From Enterobacter pseudoroggenkampii (GTDB lineage: Bacteria > Pseudomonadota > Gammaproteobacteria > Enterobacterales > Enterobacteriaceae), in the NCBI RefSeq assembly GCF_026420145.1, contig NZ_JAPMLV010000004.1:209468-273467 (forward strand): a stretch of 64,000 nucleotides of DNA, given 5' to 3'. Under the pieces are notes generated by a model. That model worked only from the letters and a program-made list of their open reading frames with translations, made no database searches and was not told where the DNA came from. A program made the translations under genes and the position numbers. Positions 34,375 through 45,639 of this stretch are shown here, one piece after another. How positions within the stretch are numbered: the first letter of the stretch is position 1; each line of letters starts with the position of its first letter.

Positions 34375-35166
34375 TTAGAGATCAGATTCCTGGCGCTTTA
34401 CTTCCTGCCAGACTTCTTCCATTGCTTCGAGGTCAATACCGCTCATTTCCAGGCCTCGCGAAGCGACAATCCGCTCAACTTCGCGAAAGCGTCGTTCGAA
34501 TTTTAAGTTGGCTTTTTGCAGGGCGGTTTCCGCTTTTACACCCAGGTGGCGAGAAAGATTGACGGTCGCAAACAGCAGGTCGCCCATCTCTTCCTCAAGC
34601 TTTGCTTCATCCACCACCGCCTGCTGCGCTTCGTGCATGACTTCATCAATCTCTTCGTGCACTTTATCCAGCACCGGGCCGAGGGAGGTCCAGTCAAAAC
34701 CGACGGCGGAGCAGCGTTTCTGGATTTTATGTGCGCGCATCAGCGCGGGCAGGCTCAGCGGAATATCATCCAGCGCGGAGTGCTGGGATTTTTCCGCCCG
34801 CTCGGCGCTTTTGATCTGCTCCCAGCGGGCCAGCACCTCGGTGCTGTTCCCTGCGGTGGCATCGCCAAAAATATGGGGATGACGGCGCTCAAGCTTGTCG
34901 CTGATGGCAGCGCAGATATCGTCAAAGTTAAAGCGCCCTTCTTCCTGCGCCATCTGCGCGTAGAACACCACCTGGAACAGCAGATCGCCCAGTTCACCGC
35001 GCAGGTCGTCAAAATCTTCACGGGAAATGGCGTCCAGCACCTCGTAGGTCTCTTCAAGGGTGTACGGGGCTATGGTGGCGAAAGTCTGCTCTTTGTCCCA
35101 CGGGCAGCCGTTTTCCGGGTCGCGCAGGCGTTTCATGATGCCGAGCAGGCGGTCGATTTGAGTCAT
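34375..35166 (-). CDS. mazG: Nucleoside triphosphate pyrophosphohydrolase MazG
   Basis: Hydrolyses nucleoside triphosphates to monophosphates and has been linked to lowering ppGpp in starvation. The 263-residue protein has two MazG repeats with the metal-binding EEXXE-type motifs (RGELGDLLFQVVFYAQMA and LEEEMGDLLFATVNLSRHLG). In E. coli K-12 the mazEF toxin-antitoxin pair lies between relA and mazG; here only 66 bases with a REP element separate them. Confidence 0.97.
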   Translation of the reverse strand: MTQIDRLLGIMKRLRDPENGCPWDKEQTFATIAPYTLEETYEVLDAISREDFDDLRGELGDLLFQVVFYAQMAQEEGRFNFDDICAAISDKLERRHPHIFGDATAGNSTEVLARWEQIKSAERAEKSQHSALDDIPLSLPALMRAHKIQKRCSAVGFDWTSLGPVLDKVHEEIDEVMHEAQQAVVDEAKLEEEMGDLLFATVNLSRHLGVKAETALQKANLKFERRFREVERIVASRGLEMSGIDLEAMEEVWQEVKRQESDL

Positions 35167-35188
35167 AGTACTGTCCTGATGAAAAAAT

Positions 35189-35220
35189 GCCGGGTGGCGG
35201 CGTTGCCTTACCCGGCCTAC
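35189..35220. repeat. REP element between relA and mazG
   Basis: A single palindromic unit, GCCGGGTGGCGGC...TTACCCGGCCTAC, occupies the interval where E. coli K-12 has mazEF. Confidence 0.8.
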
Positions 35221-35232
35221 GTAAGAGGATGT

Positions 35233-37464
35233 TTAGCCGCCGTGCAGACGACGCGCGTCAATCACATCCGGCACCTGGTTCAGCTTGCCGAGCACGCGGC
35301 CCAGCACCTGCAGGTTGTAGATTTCGATGGTCATATCGATGGTGGCAAGCTGCTCGCGGGTATCGCTGCGGCTGGCGACGCCCAGCACGTTGACCTTTTC
35401 GTTGGCGAGAATGGTCGTGATGTCGCGCAGCAGGCCGCTGCGGTCGTTGGCGGTAACGCGCACCACCAGCGAATAGCCGGCGGAATAGCTCTCACCCCAG
35501 ACCGCTTCCACGATGCGCTCCGGCGCATGCGACTGAAGCTCGGCAAGCTGGTCGCAGTCGGAACGGTGAATCGAAATCCCGCGCCCCTGGGTGATAAAGC
35601 CGACGATATCGTCGCCCGGAATAGGCTGGCAGCAGCGGGCAATGTGGTGCATCAGATTGCCCACGCCCTCGACCACCACGCGGCCATTGTCTTTGCTGCG
35701 CTGCTGAGGCGCGTAGGTTTTCTGCTGCAGCTGCTTCAGCGCCGCCGCGTCCTGCTCTGCCGCGCTTGGCTTATTGAACTGCGCCTGCAGGAAGTTCACC
35801 ATCTGATTCAGACGGATATCACCGCCGCCGATCGCCGCTAACAGCTCGTCAAGCTCGTTGAAGTTGTAGCGCGGCAGCAGGAATTTCTCCGCCTCTTTCA
35901 GGCTTATCCCGATATGCTCCAGCTCGTCGTCGAGGATCTGGCGACCGGCAAGGATGTTCTTGTCACGATCCTGTTTACGGAACCAGGCGTGAATTTTCGA
36001 GCGTCCGCGGCTGGTGGTGACATATCCCAGGTTCGGGTTAAGCCAGTCCCGGCTCGGGTTGGGCTGCTTCTGGGTAATGATTTCAATCTGGTCACCCATC
36101 TGCAATTGATAGGTGAACGGTACGATTCGTCCGCCGATTTTCGCCCCGATGCAGCGGTGCCCCACATCGCTGTGGATGTGGTAGGCAAAATCGAGCGGCG
36201 TAGAGCCCGCAGGCAGGTCGACAACGTCCCCTTTCGGGGTAAAGACATAGACCCGGTCATCAAAGACCTGGCTGCGCACTTCGTCGAGCATCTCGCCAGA
36301 GTCGGCCATCTCTTCCTGCCACGCAATCAGCTTGCGCAGCCAGGCAATACGGTCTTCATGTCCTGAACGCGCCCCGCCGGACGTACCTTCTTTGTATTTC
36401 CAGTGCGCGGCGACGCCCAGCTCGGCGTCCTCGTGCATCTGTTTGGTGCGGATCTGAATCTCGACCGTTTTGCCGCCAGGGCCAAGCACCACGGTATGGA
36501 TAGACTGATAGCCGTTCGGTTTAGGGTTGGCGACATAGTCATCGAACTCATCGGGCAGATGACGAAAGTGAGTGTGCACTATCCCCAGCGCGGCGTAGCA
36601 GTCCTGCAGACGCTCCGCCACGATACGCACGGCGCGCACGTCAAACAGCTCGTCAAAGGCGAGGTGTTTCTTCTGCATTTTGCGCCAGATGCTGTAGATA
36701 TGCTTAGGCCGACCGTAGACTTCGGCGCGCACGTTCTCTTCTTTCATCGACTGGCGCAAGCCACCGACAAATTCCTCGATATAGTGCTCGCGGTCGATGC
36801 GGCGCTCGTGCAGGAGTTTGGCAATACGTTTATATTCCGCCGGGTGCAGATAGCGGAAGCAGTAATCTTCCAGCTCCCATTTCAGCTGACCAATCCCTAA
36901 GCGGTTCGCCAGCGGCGCATAGATGTTTGTACACTCTTTGGCGGCGAGCACGCGCTCGTCTTCCGGCGCATCCTTCACCTCACGCAGGTGGGCAATACGC
37001 TCGGCCAGCTTGATGACCACGCAGCGGAAATCATCCACCATGGCCAGCAGCATCCGGCGAACGTTATCAACCTGTTCTGAGGAGACGGAATCGGTGTGCG
37101 CGGCTTTGAGCTGGCGGATAGCCGCCATATCGCGCACGCCGTGGATCAGCGCGACGACGGATTTCCCGACGCTGTCGCGCAGTACGTCTTCGCTGACCAC
37201 GTCCGCATCCGCGAGAGGGAACAGCAGCGCGGCCTGCAGCGTTTCGATGTCCATGTTCAGCATGGACAGGATTTCAACCATCTCCACGCCGCGCCACAGG
37301 AGAAGATCGGCGTCGGGATGCCCCTGCGTGGTGCGCAGACAATAGGCCCAGGTTTCGGTTAAGCGTTCACACGACTGCTGGCTGGAAATTCCCAGACTTG
37401 CGATCCATTTTTGTGGGTCAAACTCCCCAGCTTTATTGAGATGTGCACTTCTTACCGCAACCAT
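35233..37464 (-). CDS. relA: GTP pyrophosphokinase RelA
   Basis: Ribosome-associated (p)ppGpp synthetase of the stringent response, triggered by uncharged tRNA. The 743-residue protein has an N-terminal pseudo-hydrolase domain (the HD and ED residues of active hydrolases are replaced: AALLFPLADADVV), a synthetase domain (EVYGRPKHIYSIWRKM, FDVRAVRI), TGS domain (VFTPKGDVVDLP), zinc-finger/helical part (HHIARCCQPIPGD) and C-terminal ACT domain. These features separate it from bifunctional SpoT. It is followed by mazG and preceded by rlmD at normal spacing. Confidence 0.98.
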   Translation of the reverse strand: MVAVRSAHLNKAGEFDPQKWIASLGISSQQSCERLTETWAYCLRTTQGHPDADLLLWRGVEMVEILSMLNMDIETLQAALLFPLADADVVSEDVLRDSVGKSVVALIHGVRDMAAIRQLKAAHTDSVSSEQVDNVRRMLLAMVDDFRCVVIKLAERIAHLREVKDAPEDERVLAAKECTNIYAPLANRLGIGQLKWELEDYCFRYLHPAEYKRIAKLLHERRIDREHYIEEFVGGLRQSMKEENVRAEVYGRPKHIYSIWRKMQKKHLAFDELFDVRAVRIVAERLQDCYAALGIVHTHFRHLPDEFDDYVANPKPNGYQSIHTVVLGPGGKTVEIQIRTKQMHEDAELGVAAHWKYKEGTSGGARSGHEDRIAWLRKLIAWQEEMADSGEMLDEVRSQVFDDRVYVFTPKGDVVDLPAGSTPLDFAYHIHSDVGHRCIGAKIGGRIVPFTYQLQMGDQIEIITQKQPNPSRDWLNPNLGYVTTSRGRSKIHAWFRKQDRDKNILAGRQILDDELEHIGISLKEAEKFLLPRYNFNELDELLAAIGGGDIRLNQMVNFLQAQFNKPSAAEQDAAALKQLQQKTYAPQQRSKDNGRVVVEGVGNLMHHIARCCQPIPGDDIVGFITQGRGISIHRSDCDQLAELQSHAPERIVEAVWGESYSAGYSLVVRVTANDRSGLLRDITTILANEKVNVLGVASRSDTREQLATIDMTIEIYNLQVLGRVLGKLNQVPDVIDARRLHGG

Positions 37465-37515
37465 TGTCCTCTCCTTTAGGGACCAGGGCCTGTCGAAGTC
37501 GACAAGCCAAACAAA

Positions 37516-38814
37516 TTAGATGTGCTCGAACAACACCATCGATTCCAGATGACCAGTGTGCGGGAACATGTCCAGCATTGCCAGACGCTGAATCTGGTAA
37601 CCCGCGCTAATTAATGCCTCACTGTCCCGGGCAAGCGTTGCCGGGTTACAGGAAACATAGACCACACGCTTTGGCGCGAGTTTAATAATATGCGCCATCA
37701 CACCTGGGGCACCGGCACGCGCCGGGTCAAGCAGGATTTTATCAAAGCCCTGTTTTGCCCACGGCTGTTGGGTGACATCTTCCTCAAGATTTTGATGAAA
37801 GAATGTCACATTTTGCAAGCCGTTCTGCTGTGCGTTCTCCTGCCCTTTCGCCACCAGCGCCTCAACGCCTTCCACGCCGACGACGCTGGCCGCTTTTCGC
37901 GCCAGCGGCAGCGTGAAGTTGCCCATTCCGCAGAACAGATCGAGCACCCGATCGCTTTTCTGAACATCCAGCCACGCCAGCGCTTTCTCAACCATCTGCT
38001 GGTTAACACCGTCATTCACCTGAATGAAATCCCGCGGGCTGAACGTTAAGCGTAGTCCGTTTGACGCATACCATGGCACCTCACCGGTAACCTGCTCAAG
38101 TATCTCGCTTTGTGGTGCAAGGAAAAGCGCCAGGTCGTGTGAATGCGAAAAGCGTTCCAGTTTTTCGCGATCTTTTTTCGACAGCGGCGCGGTATGGCGC
38201 AGGACCATCAGCGGTCCATTGTTGGCCATGACCAGTTCGACATGCCCGAGATGGCGAATGCCGTCCAGCCCGGAGAGGCAGGTGCGCACATCCGGAAGCA
38301 ATGCCTCAAGATGGGGCACCAAAATGGGGCACTGCTTCACATCAACGATGTCGCTGGAGCCGGCCTTGCGAAACCCCATCTCCAGCCGATCCGTTTTTGG
38401 CTGATAGCTGAGGCTCAGGCGTGCGCGCCGACGATAGCCCCAGGGCTCATCGGCGAGAATTTCATTAACGTCATGTTTAAGCAGACGCGCCAGCGCGCGG
38501 CTTTTGCTTTTTTGCTGTAATTCTGTGCTCGCGTGCTGTTGCTGGCAGCCCCCACAAACGCCAAAATGTGGACAGCGGGGATTCACGCGCTCCGGACTAT
38601 CGTTGAGGCGACGCTTAACCTGCCCGCGCGCGAACTGGCGTTTATCTTCCGTCAGCGTAATTTCTGCTCGTTCTGTTGGCAGTAAACCTGTTATAAACAG
38701 AGCCTTACCATTGTGACGTGCCACTCCCTGACCAAACGGATCAAGGTCCGTGGCTTCAACAGTGATGATTTGACGCGTCGTCACGCGTCGCTTTGCAGAG
38801 TAGAATTGCGCCAT
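37516..38814 (-). CDS. rlmD: 23S rRNA (uracil(1939)-C5)-methyltransferase RlmD
   Basis: Methylates U1939 of 23S rRNA. The 432-residue protein has an N-terminal TRAM domain, an Fe-S cluster motif [10 protein letters not shown], the AdoMet motif [15 protein letters not shown] and the catalytic cysteine in [12 protein letters not shown] (about residue 389). ATG 38814 ([10 protein letters not shown]) matches the known start; the frame is open six codons further. It is divergent from barA across 57 bases. Confidence 0.98.
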   Translation of the reverse strand: MAQFYSAKRRVTTRQIITVEATDLDPFGQGVARHNGKALFITGLLPTERAEITLTEDKRQFARGQVKRRLNDSPERVNPRCPHFGVCGGCQQQHASTELQQKSKSRALARLLKHDVNEILADEPWGYRRRARLSLSYQPKTDRLEMGFRKAGSSDIVDVKQCPILVPHLEALLPDVRTCLSGLDGIRHLGHVELVMANNGPLMVLRHTAPLSKKDREKLERFSHSHDLALFLAPQSEILEQVTGEVPWYASNGLRLTFSPRDFIQVNDGVNQQMVEKALAWLDVQKSDRVLDLFCGMGNFTLPLARKAASVVGVEGVEALVAKGQENAQQNGLQNVTFFHQNLEEDVTQQPWAKQGFDKILLDPARAGAPGVMAHIIKLAPKRVVYVSCNPATLARDSEALISAGYQIQRLAMLDMFPHTGHLESMVLFEHI

Positions 38815-38871
38815 CGCCGAGATTTTTCTCACATAAACATAATTATCTTAATTGTCCCATAACGGAACGCC

Positions 38872-41631
38872 ATGACCAACTACAGCCTGCGCGCGCGCAT
38901 GATGATTTTGATCCTCGCCCCCACCGTTCTCATCGGTTTGCTGCTGAGTATCTTCTTTGTGGTGCACCGCTATAACGATTTGCAGCGACAGCTGGAGGAT
39001 GCAGGCGCCAGCATTATCGAACCGCTTGCCGTTTCCAGCGAGTACGGCATGAACCTGCAAAACCGCGAATCCATTGGGCAGTTAATCAGCGTACTCCACC
39101 GGCGCCACTCGGACATCGTACGCGCCATTTCCGTTTACGACGAACATAACCGCCTGTTTGTCACCTCGAATTTTCATCTCGATCCGGCGGCCCTGAAGAT
39201 CCCGGACGGTACGCCGTTCCCGCGCCACCTCACCGTATTGCGGCGCGGCGATATCATGATCCTGCGCACGCCGATCGTGTCGGAAAGCTATTCACCCGAT
39301 GAATCTGCACAATCCGACGCCAAATCAAGCAACAATATGCTGGGATATGTGGCGCTGGAGCTGGATCTCAAGTCGGTCCGGCTACAGCAGTATAAAGAGA
39401 TCTTTATCTCTGGCGTGATGATGCTGTTCTGCATCGGCATTGCGCTGATCTTCGGCTGGCGCTTGATGCGCGACGTGACGGGCCCCATCCGCAACATGGT
39501 TAACACGGTTGACCGCATCCGCCGGGGACAACTCGACAGCCGTGTGGAAGGGTTTATGCTGGGCGAGCTGGATATGCTGAAGAACGGCATCAACTCGATG
39601 GCCATGTCGCTGGCGGCGTACCACGAAGAGATGCAGCACAACGTTGACCAGGCGACGTCCGACCTGCGCGAAACGCTGGAGCAGATGGAGATCCAGAACG
39701 TTGAGCTGGATCTGGCGAAAAAGCGCGCTCAGGAAGCGGCGCGTATTAAGTCGGAATTCCTGGCCAATATGTCGCACGAGCTGCGTACGCCGCTCAACGG
39801 CGTGATCGGCTTCACCCGCCTGACCCTGAAAAGCGAGCTCAACCCGACCCAGCGCGATCACCTGCACACCATTGAGCGCTCGGCCAACAACCTGCTGGCG
39901 ATCATCAACGACGTGCTGGACTTCTCCAAGCTGGAAGCGGGCAAACTTATCCTGGAAAGTATTCCGTTCCCGCTGCGCAGTACGCTCGATGAGGTGGTGA
40001 CGCTGCTCGCGCACTCGTCGCACGACAAAGGCCTTGAGCTGACGCTCAACATTAAAAACGACGTGCCGGATAACGTCATTGGCGATCCGCTGCGCCTGCA
40101 GCAGGTCATTACCAACCTTGTCGGGAATGCCATTAAATTCACCGAAAGCGGTAACATCGACATTCTGGTAGAAAAACGCTCGATCAGCAGCAATAAAGTG
40201 CAGATTGAAGTCCAGATCCGCGATACCGGCATCGGGATTCCGGAGCGGGATCAGTCGCGTCTGTTCCAGGCGTTCCGTCAGGCGGATGCCAGTATCTCCC
40301 GCCGTCATGGCGGCACCGGCCTGGGGCTGGTGATCACGCAACGCCTGGTGAACGAGATGGGCGGCGATATCTCTTTCCACAGCCAGCCGAACCGCGGTTC
40401 AACCTTCTGGTTCCACATTAATCTGGACCTCAATCCAAACGTATTGACCGATGGCCCGGTGACGGACTGCCTGAAAGGCAAGCGTCTGGCCTACGTCGAA
40501 CCTAACGCTGCGGCGGCGCAGTGCGCGCTCGACATCTTAAGCACCACGCCGCTGGAGGTGGTCTACAGCCCAACCTTCTCCGCCCTGGCCGTTGAGCATT
40601 ACGACATCCTGCTGATGGGGATCCCGGTCACCTTCACCGGCGAGCTGACCATGCAGCAGGAGCGGCTGGCAAAAGCCGCGTCGATGACCGACTACCTGCT
40701 GCTGGCGCTGCCTTGCCACGCGCAGCTCAATGCAGAAGAGTTGAAAAATGACGGGGCAGCTGCCTGCTTGCTTAAACCGCTCACCGCGACCCGCCTGCTG
40801 CCCGCGCTCACGGAGTATTGCCGTCTCAGCCAGCATGCCCTCCCGATGATTGACGATGAGCAAAAATTGCCGATGAGCGTCATGGCGGTGGATGATAATC
40901 CGGCCAACCTGAAGCTCATTGGTGCATTGCTTGAAGACCAGGTTCAGCACGTTGAGCTGTGCACCAGCGGCGCGCAGGCGGTTGAACAGGCTAAGCAGAT
41001 GCAGTTCGATTTAATCCTTATGGATATTCAGATGCCGGGCATGGATGGCATTCGGGCCTGCGAGCTGATCCACCAGCTGCCGCATCAGCAACAAACGCCG
41101 GTGATTGCAGTCACCGCGCACGCGATGGCCGGTCAAAAAGAGAAGCTGCTGAGCGCCGGAATGAATGACTATCTGGCGAAGCCAATCGATGAAGAGAAAC
41201 TTCATAACCTGCTGTTACGCTATAAGCCGGGTCATATTGGCGGGACGTACACGGTATCCAGCGAGCCGGTTGAAATAACCGTCAACCAGAACGCGACCCT
41301 TGACTGGCAGCTTGCTCTGCGCCAGGCGGCAGGTAAACCCGATCTGGCCCGCGAGATGCTGCAAATGCTGGTCGCGTTTCTGCCGGAAATTCGCAATAAG
41401 GTGGAAGAGCAGCTGGTGGGTGAAAACCCGGAAGATCTGCTGGAAGCAATCCACAAGCTGCACGGTAGCTGCGGGTACAGCGGCGTACCGCGGCTGAAAA
41501 ACCTCTGCCAGCTGCTGGAACAGCAGCTGCGTGCCGGTACGCCGGAATCGGAGCTTGAACCGGAGTTCCTGGAGCTGCTGGATGAAATGGATAACGTGAC
41601 GCGGGAAGCGATGAAGGTGTTGGGGAGCTGA
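38872..41631 (+). CDS. barA: Tripartite sensor histidine kinase BarA
   Basis: Inner-membrane hybrid kinase that phosphorylates response regulator UvrY, which turns on the small RNAs CsrB and CsrC. The 919-residue protein has membrane segments at about 9-31 and 177-197 flanking a periplasmic sensor domain, HAMP at about 198-250, HisKA with phospho-His302 ([12 protein letters not shown]), an ATPase domain, a receiver domain with phospho-aspartate near 718 ([13 protein letters not shown]), and a C-terminal HPt domain with its histidine near 861 ([12 protein letters not shown]). Family knowledge: short-chain carboxylates such as acetate stimulate it. csrB, a target of this pathway, lies about 7.3 kb downstream. 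Confidence 0.98.
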   Translation: MTNYSLRARMMILILAPTVLIGLLLSIFFVVHRYNDLQRQLEDAGASIIEPLAVSSEYGMNLQNRESIGQLISVLHRRHSDIVRAISVYDEHNRLFVTSNFHLDPAALKIPDGTPFPRHLTVLRRGDIMILRTPIVSESYSPDESAQSDAKSSNNMLGYVALELDLKSVRLQQYKEIFISGVMMLFCIGIALIFGWRLMRDVTGPIRNMVNTVDRIRRGQLDSRVEGFMLGELDMLKNGINSMAMSLAAYHEEMQHNVDQATSDLRETLEQMEIQNVELDLAKKRAQEAARIKSEFLANMSHELRTPLNGVIGFTRLTLKSELNPTQRDHLHTIERSANNLLAIINDVLDFSKLEAGKLILESIPFPLRSTLDEVVTLLAHSSHDKGLELTLNIKNDVPDNVIGDPLRLQQVITNLVGNAIKFTESGNIDILVEKRSISSNKVQIEVQIRDTGIGIPERDQSRLFQAFRQADASISRRHGGTGLGLVITQRLVNEMGGDISFHSQPNRGSTFWFHINLDLNPNVLTDGPVTDCLKGKRLAYVEPNAAAAQCALDILSTTPLEVVYSPTFSALAVEHYDILLMGIPVTFTGELTMQQERLAKAASMTDYLLLALPCHAQLNAEELKNDGAAACLLKPLTATRLLPALTEYCRLSQHALPMIDDEQKLPMSVMAVDDNPANLKLIGALLEDQVQHVELCTSGAQAVEQAKQMQFDLILMDIQMPGMDGIRACELIHQLPHQQQTPVIAVTAHAMAGQKEKLLSAGMNDYLAKPIDEEKLHNLLLRYKPGHIGGTYTVSSEPVEITVNQNATLDWQLALRQAAGKPDLAREMLQMLVAFLPEIRNKVEEQLVGENPEDLLEAIHKLHGSCGYSGVPRLKNLCQLLEQQLRAGTPESELEPEFLELLDEMDNVTREAMKVLGS

Positions 41632-41638
41632 GGTAAAA

Positions 41639-41670
41639 GCCCGGTGGCGGCTTCGCCTTACCGGGCCTAC
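41639..41670. repeat. REP element downstream of barA
   Basis: Palindromic unit GCCCGGTGGCGG...CCTTACCGGGCC just after the barA stop codon. It is followed directly by a second repeat type at 41679-41726. Confidence 0.8.
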
Positions 41671-41678
41671 GATTGCGG

Positions 41679-41726
41679 GTGCGGCCTGATGCCCTCACCC
41701 CGCCCCTCTCCCAGGGGGAGAGGGAG
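41679..41726. repeat. Dispersed palindromic repeat, second copy
   Basis: Near-identical to the element at 20549-20596: it begins GTGCGGCCTGATGCCCTCAC and ends in a CCTCTCCC/GGGGAGAGG hairpin. It lies between convergent barA and the glycerate kinase gene and may stop transcription from either side. Confidence 0.8.
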
Positions 41727-41728
41727 AA

Positions 41729-42868
41729 CTACATCCCCTGCCCGACTTTCAGCACCGCCGCGATATTCCTTGCGGCCATCCAGACGTTCTCGCCGGCATT
41801 TTCCAGCGCGTCTTCCAGCGAGCAGATGGTGTAGATCACGCTAAACACGGCATCAATGCCGTGATCGTGAACCACGCCAACGTCCGCCGTCAGGCTGCCT
41901 GCAATGCCGATGACGGGTTTGTTAAAGCGTTTTGCCACTTTCGCCACGCCCACCGGGACTTTGCCGTGGATCGTCTGGCTGTCGATGCGACCTTCTCCCG
42001 TGATCACCAGATCCGCATCGGCTACCTGATCGGCCAGGTGTAGCGCATCGGTCACGATCTCGATGCCCTGGCGCAGCTGCGCGCCGCAAAAGGCGTACAG
42101 CGCGGCCCCCATGCCACCCGCCGCGCCTCCTCCAGCAAGGTTTAGCACATCGATATCCAGATCCCGGGCAATCACGCTCGCATAGTGCGCCAGCGCGTTG
42201 TCCAGGGTAACGATCATCTCGGGAGTGGCCCCCTTTTGCGGGCCAAATACGGCTGACGCGCCATCCTTTCCGGTAAGCGGATTCGTCACATCACAGGCGA
42301 CTTCTATCCGGCATTCTGCCAGACGTCTGTCCAGCCCGCTCAGGTCGATACGCGCGAGTTTTCCCAGCTCGCCCCCGCCTTGCCCAAGAGGCTGTTCGCT
42401 GGCGTCGAGCAATCTAGCGCCCAGCGCCTGCACCATCCCTGCGCCGCCGTCATTGGTGGCGCTGCCGCCAATGCCAATGATGATATGCTTAACGCCCGCA
42501 TCCAGCGCGTGACGAATCAGTTCGCCCGTGCCCCAGGAGGTGGTTTTCAGCGGATTACGCTGCGAAGGCGCAACCAGCTCCAGGCCGCTTGCCGCCGCCA
42601 TTTCAATAAAGGCACTCTGCTCGTCACCGGATAAGCCATAAAACCCTTCCACGCGCTCACCCAGCGGGCCGGTCACCGGAACATGTACAATGCGTCCCTG
42701 GGTTGCCGCGATCATCGCCTCAACCGTCCCTTCGCCACCGTCCGCGACCGGCAGTTTGACGTAAACCGCCTCGGGAAAGATCTCGCGAAAACCACGTTCT
42801 ATCGCTGTCGCAACCTCAAGCGCACTCAAACTTTCCTTATACGAGTCCGGTGCGATAACAATTTTCAT
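41729..42868 (-). CDS. garK: Glycerate 2-kinase
   Basis: Phosphorylates D-glycerate to 2-phosphoglycerate, the end step of glucarate/galactarate breakdown. The 379-residue protein matches the GarK/GlxK family ([16 protein letters not shown] start; [14 protein letters not shown] and [11 protein letters not shown] motifs). It lies 77 bases downstream of gudD on the same strand and probably belongs to the glucarate operon, closing the path from glucarate to glycolysis. In E. coli K-12 garK is in the separate garPLRK operon, so this linkage differs. garK or glxK would be equally fair names. Confidence 0.93.
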   Translation of the reverse strand: MKIVIAPDSYKESLSALEVATAIERGFREIFPEAVYVKLPVADGGEGTVEAMIAATQGRIVHVPVTGPLGERVEGFYGLSGDEQSAFIEMAAASGLELVAPSQRNPLKTTSWGTGELIRHALDAGVKHIIIGIGGSATNDGGAGMVQALGARLLDASEQPLGQGGGELGKLARIDLSGLDRRLAECRIEVACDVTNPLTGKDGASAVFGPQKGATPEMIVTLDNALAHYASVIARDLDIDVLNLAGGGAAGGMGAALYAFCGAQLRQGIEIVTDALHLADQVADADLVITGEGRIDSQTIHGKVPVGVAKVAKRFNKPVIGIAGSLTADVGVVHDHGIDAVFSVIYTICSLEDALENAGENVWMAARNIAAVLKVGQGM

Positions 42869-42945
42869 AAGCCATCCTTACGCATAGTCGTTACGTTAAG
42901 CATACACCACGTAAAAGACCGCTAATGGGAGCGGTCCCAATGCGT

Positions 42946-44283
42946 TTATCGTACCATGCACGGGCGTTTATTGTCGAATGTCCAGTCCGGGATCAGATAC
43001 TGCATCGCCATCGCGTCGTCGCGCGCGCCCAGACCGTGTTTTTGATACAGCTCGTGGGCCTTCATGACCTGATCCATATCCAGCTCAACCCCCAGCCCCG
43101 GGGTGGAAGGCACCTGCACCATGCCACCTTTGATCTCAAACGGCTGCTTAGTCAGACGCTGGTTACCTTCCTGCCAGATCCAGTGGGTGTCGATAGCGGT
43201 GATCGTGCCCGGCGCGGCGGCAGCGACGTGAGTGAACATCGCCAGAGAGATATCGAAGTGATTGTTAGAGTGCGAGCCCCAGGTCAGGCCAAACTCATGG
43301 CACATCTGCGCCACGCGCACCGACCCCTGCATCGTCCAGAAGTGCGGGTCAGCCAGCGGAATATCAACAGACTGCAATGACAGGGTGTGTCCCATCTGAC
43401 GCCAGTCGGTCGCAATCATATTGGTCGCAGTCGGCAGCCCCGTAGCGCGACGGAATTCCGCCATCACTTCACGTCCTGAGAAGCCTTGCTCTGCCCCACA
43501 CGGATCTTCCGCATACGCCAGCACGCCTTTCAGCTGTTTACCGATCGCAATGGCCTCATTAAGCGACCATGCGCCGTTTGGATCCAGCGTCACGCGGGCC
43601 TGCGGGAAACGTTTTGCCAGCGCGGTCACGGCTTCCGCCTCTTCCTCACCGGCCAGCACGCCGCCCTTCAGTTTGAAATCATTGAAGCCATATTTTTCAT
43701 AAGCGGCTTCCGCCAGGCGCACCACCGCATCCGGAGTCATCGCCTCGTCGTGGCGAAGTCGGTACCAGTCGCATTGTTCGTCCGGCTGGCCCTGGTACGG
43801 CAAAGGCGTCAGCTTGCGGTCGCCAACAAAGAACAGATAGCCCAGCATTTCCACTTCGCTGCGCTGCTGACCCTCGCCCAGCAGCGACGCAACGTTGACG
43901 CCCAGATGCTGACCCAGCAGATCCAGCATTGCGGATTCAATCCCGGTCACCACGTGAATGGTGGTGCGCAGATCGAAGGTCTGCAGGCCACGCCCACCGG
44001 CATCGCGATCGGCAAAGGTGTTGCGCACGGTGTTGAGGACATTTTTGTACTCACCCAGCGTTTTGCCCACCACCAGCGGAATGGCATCTTCCAGCGTCTG
44101 GCGGATCTTCTCCCCGCCCGGAATTTCGCCCACGCCCGTATGGCCGGAATTGTCTTTGATAATGACAATGTTGCGGGTAAAGAATGGCGCATGCGCGCCG
44201 CTCAGGTTCATCAACATGCTGTCATGGCCCGCAACCGGAACGATCTGCATGGCGGTAACTACAGGGGTAGAAAAAGTACTCAT
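42946..44283 (-). CDS. gudD: Glucarate dehydratase
   Basis: Dehydrates D-glucarate (and L-idarate) to 5-keto-4-deoxyglucarate. The 445-residue enolase-superfamily enzyme has the catalytic lysine motif FKLKGG, metal ligands in LDPNGAW and EDPCGAEQ, and the catalytic histidine in GSHSNNHFD. It is nearly identical to the E. coli enzyme. It is third in gudP-gudX-gudD, 15 bases after gudX. Confidence 0.98.
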   Translation of the reverse strand: MSTFSTPVVTAMQIVPVAGHDSMLMNLSGAHAPFFTRNIVIIKDNSGHTGVGEIPGGEKIRQTLEDAIPLVVGKTLGEYKNVLNTVRNTFADRDAGGRGLQTFDLRTTIHVVTGIESAMLDLLGQHLGVNVASLLGEGQQRSEVEMLGYLFFVGDRKLTPLPYQGQPDEQCDWYRLRHDEAMTPDAVVRLAEAAYEKYGFNDFKLKGGVLAGEEEAEAVTALAKRFPQARVTLDPNGAWSLNEAIAIGKQLKGVLAYAEDPCGAEQGFSGREVMAEFRRATGLPTATNMIATDWRQMGHTLSLQSVDIPLADPHFWTMQGSVRVAQMCHEFGLTWGSHSNNHFDISLAMFTHVAAAAPGTITAIDTHWIWQEGNQRLTKQPFEIKGGMVQVPSTPGLGVELDMDQVMKAHELYQKHGLGARDDAMAMQYLIPDWTFDNKRPCMVR

Positions 44284-44298
44284 CGTTCAGTCCTTTTA

Positions 44299-45639
44299 TC
44301 AGTGACGTCCGAAAACAGGGCGCTTACGGTCAAATGTCCAGCCGGGAATAAGGTACTGCATCGGGCCCGCGTCGTTACGCGCGCCGCCCGGCAATTTTTT
44401 ATACTCCTCATGGGCTTTATGGATCCGATCCCAGTCAATCTCCACGCCCAGGCCCGGCGCATCCGGTACGGTAATCTTGCCATTGATGATTTCCAGCGGA
44501 TTTTTCGTCAGGCGGGCTTCCCCTTCCTGCCAAATCCAGTGGGTGTCGATGGCGGTCGGGTTACCCGGCGCCGCCGCGCCAACGTGGGTAAACATCGCCA
44601 GCGAAATATCAAAGTGATTGTTCGAGTGACAGCCCCAGGTCAGCCCCCAGTCGTCGCACAGCTGCGCCACGCGCACTGCGCCTGAAAGCGTCCAGAAGTG
44701 CGGGTCCGCCAGCGGTATGTCGACGGCGTTTAGCATCACCGCGTGACCCATTTCGCGCCAGTTGGTAGCAATCATATTGGTCGCGACAGGCAGCCCGGTG
44801 GCGCGACGGAACTCAGCCATGACTTCACGGCCCGAAAAACCCTGCTCCGCGCCGCAGGGATCTTCCGCATAGGTCAGAACATCCCCTAGCCCTTTGCACA
44901 GGCTAATCGCTTCATCCAGCAGCCATGCGCCGTTGGGATCGACGGTGATCCGTGCATCCGGAAAGCGCTTTTTCAGCGCCCGGGCCGTGTCAATCTCCTG
45001 CTCGCCGGGCAGCACGCCGCCCTTCAGCTTGAAATCCTTAAAGCCGTAGCGATCCTGCGCCGCCTCGGCCAGCTGCACCACCGCGTCGCTGGAGAGCGCT
45101 TCCTGATGGCGCAACTGATACCAGTCGTGGTCGCCCGCGGTTCGGGCCAGATAGGGGAGATCGGTTTTATTGCGATCGCCAACGTAGAACAGATAGCCCA
45201 GCACGGTGACCGCATCGCGCTGTTTACCGGGCCCCAGTAGCTCGCAGACCGGGACATTGAGCGCCTTACCCAGTAAATCGAGCAGGGCGGCCTCCAGGGC
45301 GGCGACCGCGTTGACGCGCAGTTCAAACGTCCAGGCACCTTTACCGAACGTCTCAAAGTCTGCCGACTGATTGCCCTTATGCACCCGCTGAACCACCTTG
45401 TTCAGACGGGCCACTTCCTGGCCCACGACCTGCGGAATGGCATCGACCAGCGTCTGGTAAATCACCTCTCCGCCAGGGGCCTCGCCCACGCCGGTATTTC
45501 CTGCGCTGTCTTTCAGTACGACGATATTACGGGTAAACCAGGCGTTATGCGCACCGCCAATATTGAGCAGCATGCTGTCCTGCCCGGCCACCGGGATGAC
45601 CTTCATCTCCGTGACCATTGGACTCGATTGCGTTGTCAT
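44299..45639 (-). CDS. gudX: Glucarate dehydratase-related protein GudX
   Basis: Paralog of GudD, 446 residues, adjacent in the same operon. It keeps the catalytic lysine motif FKLKGG, the ligands VDPNGAW and EDPCGAEQ, and the histidine in GCHSNNHFD, so by these positions it could be active. In E. coli, GudX is reported as a low-activity dehydratase that associates with GudD. It overlaps gudP by one base. Compared with GudD, the N-terminal capping region (about 85-130) has clearly diverged, which may alter specificity. Confidence 0.96.
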   Translation of the reverse strand: MTTQSSPMVTEMKVIPVAGQDSMLLNIGGAHNAWFTRNIVVLKDSAGNTGVGEAPGGEVIYQTLVDAIPQVVGQEVARLNKVVQRVHKGNQSADFETFGKGAWTFELRVNAVAALEAALLDLLGKALNVPVCELLGPGKQRDAVTVLGYLFYVGDRNKTDLPYLARTAGDHDWYQLRHQEALSSDAVVQLAEAAQDRYGFKDFKLKGGVLPGEQEIDTARALKKRFPDARITVDPNGAWLLDEAISLCKGLGDVLTYAEDPCGAEQGFSGREVMAEFRRATGLPVATNMIATNWREMGHAVMLNAVDIPLADPHFWTLSGAVRVAQLCDDWGLTWGCHSNNHFDISLAMFTHVGAAAPGNPTAIDTHWIWQEGEARLTKNPLEIINGKITVPDAPGLGVEIDWDRIHKAHEEYKKLPGGARNDAGPMQYLIPGWTFDRKRPVFGRH

